DNA from: CAWBBA01 sp963729795
GTDB taxonomy: Bacteria; Desulfobacterota; Desulfomonilia; Desulfomonilales; Desulfomonilaceae
DNA: 64,000 bases
Reading direction: 5' to 3'
Assembly (NCBI GenBank): GCA_963729795.1
Contig: CAVSPC010000035.1
Location: forward strand, 10,948-74,947
Below, in pieces: positions 46,988 through 55,258 of the stretch. Numbering within the stretch: position 1 is the first letter of the stretch; every line of letters starts with the position of its first letter. The translations under genes and the position numbers were made by a program. The notes beneath the pieces were generated by a model. That model saw only the letters and a list, made by a program, of their open reading frames with translations, was not told where the DNA came from and ran no database searches.

Positions 46988-48268
46988 ATGAAATGGGGAA
47001 GAAATCTGTATCGAATGCTCATGGCTGCCTCGGTAGCTCACGCAAAATGGGACTATGAGACATCCATGAATATTTTGAAAGACAAAAAGAGGCTCTGGCT
47101 GCTGGGGCTCATGTTGCTGCCCGCATTGCTGATTTCGGTCGCCCTCGCAGCCGATCTCCCGGCCCAGTTGGGGGGCGAAAAGGCCTACACGCCTTCCTTC
47201 TATTCCACTTCTATCTTTCTGGTTTCCATTGCCATCGGGTTGTGTGCGGGCTTGATCACGGGATGCATTGGTGCCGGAGGCGGATTCATAATTACTCCCG
47301 CACTTATGAGTGCTGGAGTCAGAGGCATCCTGGCCGTCGGGACCGACCTTCTTCACATCTTCGCCAAGGCGATAATGGGTACCGCTGTACACAGGAAACT
47401 GGGAAACGTATCCGTGGGCCTTGCAGTAGCCTTCCTTGTAGGATCCGGACTGGGCGTGACTGGTGGAGGGGTCATAAATAGGGCCGTCTACGAATACAAT
47501 CCCATTCTAAGCGACTTATTCATCAGCGTAATCTTCGTGGCTGTGTTGGGATTTCTCGGATTTTACGCGCTTATTGACTTTTTGAGCTTGAGAAAAGCTA
47601 CAAGCAGTGTGGGACCCCACACGGGGGAAAGCGCACACGGGTCCGAAATCACCTCAGGAAAAGTGGGACTACCTGCCAAACTGCAGTCAGTCAACATCCC
47701 ACCTGCAATCACTTTTGATGAAGATCTCGTTCCCGGCGGCAAGAAGATCCCTGCGCTGTTTGTCGCAATTGCAGGTGCAATTGTTGGATTCCTGGCCGCG
47801 ATCATGGGAGTGGGCGGAGGATTTGTCACATTTCCCATCTTCGTCTATGTCCTCGGTGTTTCCTCTTTCACCACGGTGGGCACAGATATCCTTCAGATAA
47901 TCTTTACCGCCGGTTATGGCGCGATAGTTCAGTACGGGATTTACGGGTTCGTATTCTACACCCTGGCTATGGGAATGCTCCTGGGCTCATTGGTCGGTAT
48001 TCAAATCGGAGCGCTCACGACCAAAGTTGTCAAGGGGATCTACATCCGCGGATTCTACGCTGTCACCATCCTAGCTGGATTTGCCAATAGACTCTTTGCT
48101 CTTCCGGAAAAGTTGCGCCAGATGGAATTGATCAATATCTCGGATTCTGCGGTCAAGATAGCCAATATCGTAGGCCTCCTGGTCTTCTTTGCACTCGCCG
48201 GAATGTTTGCCCTGTGGGTCATAGTGAAATTCTTGGGCAACACCAAACAACTCAGAGGGGAGGCGTGA
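46988..48268 (+). CDS. TauE/SafE (TSUP) family membrane transporter
   Basis: 426 residues from the ATG at 46988, after GGAGG at nine bases; an upstream frame start at 46811 is unsupported. Two repeated halves each carry the TSUP signature: GLITGCIGAGGGFIITPAL and FLAAIMGVGGGFVTFPIF, with VGTDLLHIFAKAI and VGTDILQIIFTAG. About eight or nine helices, and a long hydrophilic loop in the middle. The family moves sulfite, sulfonates or other organosulfur anions, which fits a sulfur-metabolising host. The substrate is not determined. Confidence 0.9.
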   Translation: MKWGRNLYRMLMAASVAHAKWDYETSMNILKDKKRLWLLGLMLLPALLISVALAADLPAQLGGEKAYTPSFYSTSIFLVSIAIGLCAGLITGCIGAGGGFIITPALMSAGVRGILAVGTDLLHIFAKAIMGTAVHRKLGNVSVGLAVAFLVGSGLGVTGGGVINRAVYEYNPILSDLFISVIFVAVLGFLGFYALIDFLSLRKATSSVGPHTGESAHGSEITSGKVGLPAKLQSVNIPPAITFDEDLVPGGKKIPALFVAIAGAIVGFLAAIMGVGGGFVTFPIFVYVLGVSSFTTVGTDILQIIFTAGYGAIVQYGIYGFVFYTLAMGMLLGSLVGIQIGALTTKVVKGIYIRGFYAVTILAGFANRLFALPEKLRQMELINISDSAVKIANIVGLLVFFALAGMFALWVIVKFLGNTKQLRGEA

Positions 48269-48272
48269 CAAG

Positions 48273-48989
48273 ATGTTTGTCAAAGACAAGAAGGAGTTCG
48301 CAAAAGGGGGAGTCCTGGCTGTAAGTTTTCTGGTACTATTGTTCATTATGTTCTTGCCCATTTTTGAGGGACACAACGCTTTTGTGGCGGCAGACAAGCT
48401 CTTCAATTCAATTTCAAAAGACTCAAGTTATCGTATCGGTGGTTTGATCAAGAAGAGCGCCTCATTCAACGGCCAAAGTTTGGATGTCGCCATCAGACTG
48501 GAAAATCAGCGAGTCAGGGACAACGCCAAGAAATTGTTGACGGCAGCAGGCTGTCAGGTGAGCGGAACTGCCGGCGAGCTCATTATCAAGGGTGATCTGG
48601 GAAAGGTAATGAGAGCAGCTCTTACGGATTCCGACGACATGTTCTACGATAGAGAGGCTGAAGTGAAAGCCCGGTACGGTTTGGAGGGTAGAGAGGCCCT
48701 CTATGCCTGGTGGCGCTGTTTCAAGGCCATGGATTTCCCGTTGAAGAGGTTGGGAAAACCTGAGAGCTTCAAGCAAGCTGCATTCCTGGGTGAGATCGTG
48801 AAAAAAGGACTGGAAGTCGGTTACAATTTTTTCCGAATAGCTCCCCAAAGCGCGCGTTCGAAGGCGGGCATACTGACGTTCGCTCTCTGCTTTTATGTCG
48901 TATATACTCTGTGGTGGGGAATTGCCATATTGTTTATGTTTGAAGGCATAGGCTTGCAAATGACGGCCGGGACAAAAAAGGAGGTCTAG
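48273..48989 (+). CDS. Membrane protein paired with the TSUP transporter
   Basis: 238 residues with a helix at each end (VLAVSFLVLLFIMFLPIF and AGILTFALCFYVVYTLWWGI) and a soluble domain of about 160 residues between them. It starts five bases after the transporter stop, so it is likely a dedicated partner. No known family is recognised. Confidence 0.75.
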   Translation: MFVKDKKEFAKGGVLAVSFLVLLFIMFLPIFEGHNAFVAADKLFNSISKDSSYRIGGLIKKSASFNGQSLDVAIRLENQRVRDNAKKLLTAAGCQVSGTAGELIIKGDLGKVMRAALTDSDDMFYDREAEVKARYGLEGREALYAWWRCFKAMDFPLKRLGKPESFKQAAFLGEIVKKGLEVGYNFFRIAPQSARSKAGILTFALCFYVVYTLWWGIAILFMFEGIGLQMTAGTKKEV

Positions 48990-49354
48990 GAGGCTGTTGC
49001 GTAATCCCGCGTCCCGCGGGACTTTCCCGAATTCGTGGCACGATGTCGACTATTGTATCGGGATCTCTCAGAGGCTGCCACGGAAAAAACTTAGTGTGTC
49101 AGACTCCTAGGAGCCGGGGACAGGTAACGGAACAATGAGTGGAACCTCCGCGTAGCACGATGGCGCTGACGAGTGAGGTTGTGCGACAGGCTCCTAGACC
49201 GCGGACAATCATGGTATAGGTCATGAGGGAGCGTACGAGAACGTGGCGTAGCCGGTCGCACGCTCCTCTGAATTCCCACTTTTCATTCCTCAAGGACTGG
49301 ATCGGTCCTGCGCCAGGGTGCGAGCGAGAAGGGCTTCATGCACACAGGATAGTG
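48990..49354. other. Intergenic region with imperfect direct repeats
   Basis: Two related 27-bp stretches, 49096-49122 and 49181-49207 (GTGTCAGACTCCTAG... and GTGCGACAGGCTCCTAG...), lie 85 bp apart. No gene is seen; their role is unknown. Confidence 0.45.
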
Positions 49355-51979
49355 ATGACGAGGCTCACCCAATTTTTTAGCACGATATTTAAAAAGAGAC
49401 GCGGGGACCTACATACTGACTCGAATGTCCAGGAGTTACGTGCAGCTTTTGCCGTCCGTTATAACGACTTTAAACTTTTGCTCACCGCTAACAACAAAGC
49501 TCTCGAAATCATGAGCGACCTTGAAAAGGCTCTCGAGGGGAATCAGCCTCTCGGGATGTCTTTCGTCAGGTCCAGATGCACGGCTGTTTCCGTCAACGTT
49601 TTCAAAATCATCAAGCACCTTGATGCGCTTGCCCCGGGTAAATACTTTGATTTGTACGAGCGATTCCGGCTCATCCAGGAAGCCATCAACAGGATATTGT
49701 TGCAGAAAAAGCTTCAGAGGGGGAACAAGCTGGTCTTGCCACTTCGATCCATAGATCGGAACATGGCCGACCAGGTGGGAAACAAAATGGCAAATGTGGC
49801 GGAGATGCGCAATCGTATCCGTTTGTCGGTTCCGAACGGGTTTGTGATCTCGGCTCTTGCCTTCCAAAAGTTTGTCGAGCATAACGACCTTCAAACCGAA
49901 ATAGATCGTCGCATCCAGGCATCCAATTCGGAAGAGATAGACGACCTTTACAGGCTGAGCACAGGCATTCAACAGCTCATCATTCGAGCACCTGTGCCCG
50001 GAGACGTTGAGAAGGCTATCTTGAATGCCTATCGGGAATTGGAGAGCGAATCTGGTCCCAATGTGAAGATTTCCTTGAGAAGCAGTGCTCTCGGTGAAGA
50101 TGTGGCCGGCACATCATTCGCGGGCCAATTTGCAACCAGATTAAACATTAGCTCGGAAAACATTATCCGCGCATACAAAGAAGTAGTCGCCAGCAAGTAC
50201 GGGCTACCCGCAATAACATATCGCTTGAGTCGAGGCATCCCTGACGAGGACATTGCCATGTGCGTTGGTTGCATGGTGATGTTGAACGCCGCGGCGGGTG
50301 GTGTCATGTACTCGCGGAATCCACTGAACATCAGGGATCGTTCGGTTATCATCAATTCTGTGTGGGGGTTGGCCAAGGCAGTTGTGGATGGAACCGTGGC
50401 GCCGGACGTCTTTGTCGTGTCCACGGATGGTGCTCCAGCCATTAAACAGAAAGATATCAGCATCAAAGAACGGGAATTCGTTTGCTATCCTGACGAGGGC
50501 GTGTGCCGGATGGAGTTGACGGGTGAAAAGAGCGCATCCCAGTCCATAAGCGACACGCAAGCCCTTGCGTTGGCGTCCATGGCCGTGCGGTTAGATGAAC
50601 ATTACGGCGAGCCTCAGGACATCGAGTGGGCTGTGACCTCCGAGGGGGCGATTTATATTCTTCAGTGCCGTCCTCTCCAACAGCTAGATAGAAAAGGGCA
50701 TGGTCGCCCTGCCTCAGGCGAGCCTAAGGAATTCGGGTCGGTCATAACGCGGGGCGGCGTCACAGCGGCTTCAGGAATAGCCTGCGGGTCGGTCTTCATT
50801 GTTGATAAGTCGGTGGACAAACTTAAGTTCCCTGATGGGGCGGTGCTGGTGACCTCACAATCACTGCCCAGATGGGCTCCTCTCTTGAGTCGCGCTGTGG
50901 CCGTGGTTACCGAACTCGGAGGTGTTGCGGGGCATCTTGCGAGTGTGGCAAGAGAATTCGGCGTACCCGCCTTGTTCGGCGTACCCGCGGTCACGCAGAG
51001 CTTGAAAAACGGCGATCTCGTCACAGTGGATGCCGATGGATTAACCATTTACAAGGGCCGTGTGGAACCCTTGTTAGCCGGGCAGGAAAAGAAGAAGAAC
51101 TTGATGGCGGGCAGCCCACTTTATGAAATTCTTCAATGTGTAACCTCTTACATAGTACCGTTAAATCTTTTGGATCCGGATTCCACCGAGTTCAGCCCCA
51201 GGAGATGCATTACTCTCCACGACATTACTCGTTTCTGCCATGAAAAATCAGTTCACGAGATGTTTAATTTCGGCAAGGAGCACCGTTTTCCCGAACGTTC
51301 CAGCAAACAGTTGGTCTGCCACGTGCCTATGCAGTGGTGGGTCATCAATCTTGATGACGGATTCAAGGAAGACGTCAAAGGGAAGTATGTCAACCTGGAC
51401 AACATCAGCTCCATCCCCATGTTGGCGTTATGGGAGGGCGTAGTCGCAGTAACATGGGAAGGTCCGCCGCCTGTGGACGCCAAGGGCTTCATGTCCATCC
51501 TGATGCAGGCGACTGCTAATCCGGCGTTGGATCCCGCGATGCAATCCCCTTATGCGGCTCGAAACTATTTCATGATTTCCAAGAATTTTTGTAGCCTGAC
51601 TTCCAGGTTTGGCTTCCATTTTTCCACCGTTGAAGCGCTCGTAGGTGATAGAGCGCTTGAGAACTACGCCAGTTTCACATTTAAGGGAGGAGCTGCCGAC
51701 CACGCTCGCAAAGCGAGGCGGGCTATTTTCATTGGCGGAATTCTGGAAGAATTCGGCTTTCGAGTGAAAGTCATGAAAGACAGCCTTTTTGCGCGGCTGG
51801 AGGGGGAAGACCAGGAGGTCATGAAGAAAAGACTCCGGATACTCGGTTACCTCATCATTCATACACGCCAGTTGGACATGGTGATGTCCAATGATACGGC
51901 TATCCACAAGTATAAAAATAAGATTCTTGGCGATATTCATTCTGTTGTGAACGATGCCGCATCGGCTTATCCTCGGTAA
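49355..51979 (+). CDS. PEP synthase-like phosphotransferase with an unrecognised C-terminal domain
   Basis: 874 residues from the ATG at 49355. After a helical N-terminus (to about 150) comes a PPDK/PEP-synthase ATP-binding domain (GNKMANVAEMRNRI, SLRSSALGEDVAGTSFAGQ, DIEWAV), then the swivelling phosphohistidine domain with GGVAGHLASVAREFGVPA, His near residue 526. The PEP/pyruvate TIM barrel of PEP synthase is absent; instead about 300 residues of unknown type follow. The layout resembles rifampicin phosphotransferase-like dikinases in lacking the barrel. The acceptor is unknown. Confidence 0.85.
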   Translation: MTRLTQFFSTIFKKRRGDLHTDSNVQELRAAFAVRYNDFKLLLTANNKALEIMSDLEKALEGNQPLGMSFVRSRCTAVSVNVFKIIKHLDALAPGKYFDLYERFRLIQEAINRILLQKKLQRGNKLVLPLRSIDRNMADQVGNKMANVAEMRNRIRLSVPNGFVISALAFQKFVEHNDLQTEIDRRIQASNSEEIDDLYRLSTGIQQLIIRAPVPGDVEKAILNAYRELESESGPNVKISLRSSALGEDVAGTSFAGQFATRLNISSENIIRAYKEVVASKYGLPAITYRLSRGIPDEDIAMCVGCMVMLNAAAGGVMYSRNPLNIRDRSVIINSVWGLAKAVVDGTVAPDVFVVSTDGAPAIKQKDISIKEREFVCYPDEGVCRMELTGEKSASQSISDTQALALASMAVRLDEHYGEPQDIEWAVTSEGAIYILQCRPLQQLDRKGHGRPASGEPKEFGSVITRGGVTAASGIACGSVFIVDKSVDKLKFPDGAVLVTSQSLPRWAPLLSRAVAVVTELGGVAGHLASVAREFGVPALFGVPAVTQSLKNGDLVTVDADGLTIYKGRVEPLLAGQEKKKNLMAGSPLYEILQCVTSYIVPLNLLDPDSTEFSPRRCITLHDITRFCHEKSVHEMFNFGKEHRFPERSSKQLVCHVPMQWWVINLDDGFKEDVKGKYVNLDNISSIPMLALWEGVVAVTWEGPPPVDAKGFMSILMQATANPALDPAMQSPYAARNYFMISKNFCSLTSRFGFHFSTVEALVGDRALENYASFTFKGGAADHARKARRAIFIGGILEEFGFRVKVMKDSLFARLEGEDQEVMKKRLRILGYLIIHTRQLDMVMSNDTAIHKYKNKILGDIHSVVNDAASAYPR

Positions 51980-52405
51980 CATGAGGCTGGCTATTATCAG
52001 ATGGCTGGCTGCAATGGCAGCATTAGCGCCCCTTACGAAGCCTTAACCGAAATCTCACAGATCCTGTTGATAACTTGCTGGTAACCCGGTGGATAACTCT
52101 CGTATGACTTGGAAAATACTGCCTCGAAAGCAAACTGCGTTAAGTCGGGACACTAAAAAATGATCCGTCATTTCGTGGAGATACACCAAAGTTCCCTATT
52201 CTCTTAAGTTTGGTACAAAATTGTTCCTGGAGCCAAATCAGTTATAAACACCTGTTGATAGATGATTATTTCGGTGCCTGGGAACACCGTGTTTTTCAAG
52301 CAGAATCGTCACCCCTACGATCGGATGTCGGAACACGCCGATAGTAAATACCGGGTCCCGGGCATTCCAGGAACAACCGGCCTGTTCAACCGCAGGGAAG
52401 TATAT
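51980..52405. other. Intergenic region with DnaA-box-like sequences
   Basis: TGTTGATAA (52067-52075), GGTGGATAA (52090-52098) and TGTTGATAG (about 52252-52260) resemble DnaA boxes with one or two mismatches. I see no AT-rich unwinding region or dnaA/dnaN gene, so an origin is not supported. No gene is seen. Confidence 0.35.
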
Positions 52406-53212
52406 TTAGTGTCCGTATTTTATAAGGAGGGAGGCCACCGTCAGCGGGACCATAAAAGCGAGCCACAATCTCGGCAACAGCTTACCTGCGAAGACAGTGT
52501 TCCAATTAAGAATAACGAACAGAATTGCTACAGGCGAAAGGAAGAAGCATAGCAGCCCCCAAAGCCGGCTCTCCCGCGCCGCATAGTAGACGACAACCAG
52601 ATAATACAGAAAGATGAACAAGGCGCATCCCAGAGTATAAGCTAACACAATCTGCCGGCTGTAACCCAAGAGAGCAAAAGGGATAGGTAGGAAACCTAAA
52701 GCAACTGCGGTGTAAATGATCCACAGTTTCTTTTTACGTTTCTTTTCTTGGAGTTCTGCATCATCTTCGTAGAAACTTGACGCAATGAGATTGTGATACG
52801 TACCCGTTTGCAATTCCGGGTCAAGTTGGCCGAGAGCCACATGAGTCGGCGCCTTCTCGGCACTGATCTGCTCCAGCTTAGAAAAAACAATCCCACAGTG
52901 ACCGCACTCGATTTCGCTTCCGTCCCGACTCATCCCGCAATGCGGGCATCTGGCACCCGACTTTTGAGAATCAGTCTCGCCATTGAGCCGTGGTACCGCC
53001 GGCAATGGACGAGCCCCCTGTGCCCGGGAAATTTCGTTGTTTAAGGTGGGGGATAAGTCAGACTCAGATATCAAATTGGCTTGCACCAATTTTCGGACCG
53101 CAACCTGCAATTGTGAAGCGGAAAGCTGGTACCTAGCGATGAGAGCATTCTCATCGACCCCGGCACGAATGTCAGCCGCAAGCCTGTTTGCGCTTATTTT
53201 TCGCGCCGTCAT
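52406..53212 (-). CDS. Module, zinc ribbon and multi-helix membrane protein
   Basis: 268 residues. An eighth member of the module family: AADIRAGVDENALIARYQLSA at the start, a zinc ribbon (CPHCGMSRDGSEIECGHCGI) at about 90-112, then four membrane helices from about 165. It lies about 28 kb from the nearest relative and combines the parts of other members (ribbon, membrane) in a new order. Confidence 0.8.
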   Translation of the reverse strand: MTARKISANRLAADIRAGVDENALIARYQLSASQLQVAVRKLVQANLISESDLSPTLNNEISRAQGARPLPAVPRLNGETDSQKSGARCPHCGMSRDGSEIECGHCGIVFSKLEQISAEKAPTHVALGQLDPELQTGTYHNLIASSFYEDDAELQEKKRKKKLWIIYTAVALGFLPIPFALLGYSRQIVLAYTLGCALFIFLYYLVVVYYAARESRLWGLLCFFLSPVAILFVILNWNTVFAGKLLPRLWLAFMVPLTVASLLIKYGH

Positions 53213-53772
53213 CGACTCTCACTCTTGGAGATGCTTCCGGCCAAAACCACCGCCATCTTGTCTTCCTTGGATCTCCGAGGAGTTTAATTTCCACTATCTC
53301 GTTTGGAAGAAGGATTTTCGCCTCTTTCCAAGCGTACCTCACCTATGTGTGACGGTCAATCATTTTTCGAATTCGAAACTTCCTGGGTCAGGATTCCGTC
53401 TGCCGGCCGTCACCTGGGGCTCCGAACCAATGCTGTTGACTTAAGTGACATCTGTCTACCAGCACCGTCACCCCGGCGAAGGCCGGGGTCCAGAGAATAT
53501 TAGGAAAACCTGGATTCCGGCCTCCGCCGGAATGACGAGGTCAAGGCCTCGTCGAAGGAAAAACTCTTGGAAAAGACGCATGCGGTTTAACTCAACAGCA
53601 TTGGGACTCCGATCTCGGGGGTAGGGCGGGCCGTGTCCGACGCAATGCGGCGGCCACGGGCCGCCCTTCTCGATTCGTGCGAAACGCGGGAATGGTGCTC
53701 ATGTCCCGTACGATGTCCGTTCAGAATTCTATGTACCATACGGCCAAGCGGACATTATTTTTGGCAACGACT
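53213..53772. other. Intergenic region with a dispersed repeat
   Basis: About 560 bp between two minus-strand genes. It contains the inverted repeat listed at 53466-53537. I see no gene. Confidence 0.5.
53466..53537. repeat. Palindromic repeat (GTCACCCCGGCG type)
   Basis: CGTCACCCCGGCGAAGGCCG at 53466 is mirrored by GGAATGACG ending at 53537; inner copies GGATTCCGG and CGCCGGAAT make it a compound hairpin. This is a well-known dispersed short repeat type. Confidence 0.7.
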
Positions 53773-54879
53773 CTATGCGACGGCTTGATCCGGGGGCGGT
53801 GTTCCCGGTGGAGCGGGCAAAGTCAATGGCCATCTCAGCCAGAAAGCGTTGTGCGGGATAAGGGCAGGTGCCACAATACAGAGGTTGAGATAGATGATTA
53901 GGATGTTTGTGTCGGCGGGTAGATTAGCCGCTGCTAAGCTCGCGCCCGCAGGACCGAGAACAAATCGCAATATGGGAACCCAAATTGCCGTCAAAACGAA
54001 CACGACTACTATTGCCGAAAGTGCCCTCGCGGAACCGGTGAGTTGAGTGATTCCCCAGAATTGAAGGTGCCACGAATAGGTCAGAGACCAGAATACGATG
54101 GAAGAGGCCACGGCTGCGAACGAAAACGTGGGACTGAGACCCAGGGCGAGGCTGCCTTGCCAGCAAATGTAAGCGAGAATATGAGCAAGCACGGTTTGAC
54201 CTATCGCTGCCCCCGGATGTCCCCACCGGCTGAAGGGCCATCCCTGAGTAGTAAATACAGGATTGAATACGAAGAACCAGGCAATGCACCAGACCAGGAA
54301 TCCTGTCAGCCAGTTGACATTCAGAGGCCCCTTGTGGTCCATGGGTGTATTTGCCAGAGGGGTTCCGCTCAGATTGGTCAGCAGGTTCCAGATGAGGATT
54401 GTCAGGCCCATGATCACGATGAATCCGGCAGCCATCGTCCCCCAAGGGTGGAGCCGCCCTTTAAACGGAAAGCCATTCCAGTTTACTCCATAGAGCAACG
54501 TCAACCAAAAAGCGATCACGCCGAACCACAAGTACAGCGGCCCAATAGGCCAACCGGGATAGACGAACCTCATGAACAGTAAAAGGGCAAACGTGAAGAC
54601 TACCCACATAGCGGTCATCCCAATTCCTGCCAAAGGCCGCGGCTTTTCAGGGTTCCACCAGCTGCCTCCAGGCGGGGCCAGGGGGAAATTGTCTCCGAGC
54701 AAGACGAGGCAACCAAGTGCGACGAGCATGAGAAGCGTCGCTGGAATGATCTTCAATACGATGAGCCCTAACGGGATTGCGTAGACAAAGACCAGAACGC
54801 CCACAACCGCAAACACGATGAATTGAATGAGTCCGGCAGCCGGTCCAGTCGGTCCAATCCCTAGTTTTTGGTTTGCCAT
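53773..54879 (-). CDS. Polytopic membrane protein, unknown function
   Basis: 368 residues with about ten predicted helices and Trp-rich loops (GGSWWNPEKPRP; WHLQFWGITQL). No transporter signature is recognised. The nearest gene upstream on the same strand encodes a sigma-54 activator, so it may be a target, but I find no -24/-12 promoter before it. Confidence 0.7.
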   Translation of the reverse strand: MANQKLGIGPTGPAAGLIQFIVFAVVGVLVFVYAIPLGLIVLKIIPATLLMLVALGCLVLLGDNFPLAPPGGSWWNPEKPRPLAGIGMTAMWVVFTFALLLFMRFVYPGWPIGPLYLWFGVIAFWLTLLYGVNWNGFPFKGRLHPWGTMAAGFIVIMGLTILIWNLLTNLSGTPLANTPMDHKGPLNVNWLTGFLVWCIAWFFVFNPVFTTQGWPFSRWGHPGAAIGQTVLAHILAYICWQGSLALGLSPTFSFAAVASSIVFWSLTYSWHLQFWGITQLTGSARALSAIVVVFVLTAIWVPILRFVLGPAGASLAAANLPADTNILIIYLNLCIVAPALIPHNAFWLRWPLTLPAPPGTPPPDQAVA

Positions 54880-55258
54880 GATTGTTTCCCCCTTTTCTTG
54901 TTATGGCCGTGCTTATCACGGCTCGAACCGACAGCGTGAAGTGGCTCCGTCTACGTGCCAAGCTTCAGCACGCCTACAGCCAAGGAAAAGATGATCATTT
55001 GTAAGGCCACACTGATTAGTTCCTGGGAGAGCCGGGTCCCGTTCCCGTCCTCAGGCGATGGTTTGGGCGCAAATAGGCTGGACGCGTTTCGGCCTATTTC
55101 ACAGGTCGCCTATCAAGATGCGTGCCAGGCGAAATTTGATACATCAGTAGAGATACTGTAAGGAAAATAGAGGAGATTTTCTGACAGAGCTCAATGAATG
55201 GAAACGCTCACAAGTATTGGAGGTGTGAGATATCGCACCGGGTGTGAAATGTCGTCCG
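54880..55258. other. Intergenic region
   Basis: This holds the upstream region of the membrane protein gene and the end of the activator gene. No gene; a TGGCAC at 54955-54960 on the minus strand lacks the matching -12 GC. Confidence 0.4.

Noticed and set aside
52067..52260. Chromosomal replication origin
   Set aside because: No dnaA, dnaN or gidA genes and no AT-rich unwinding region accompany the weak DnaA-like sites.
54955..54960. Sigma-54 promoter before the membrane protein gene
   Set aside because: TGGCAC is present on the minus strand but the GC dinucleotide at the -12 position is out of place.
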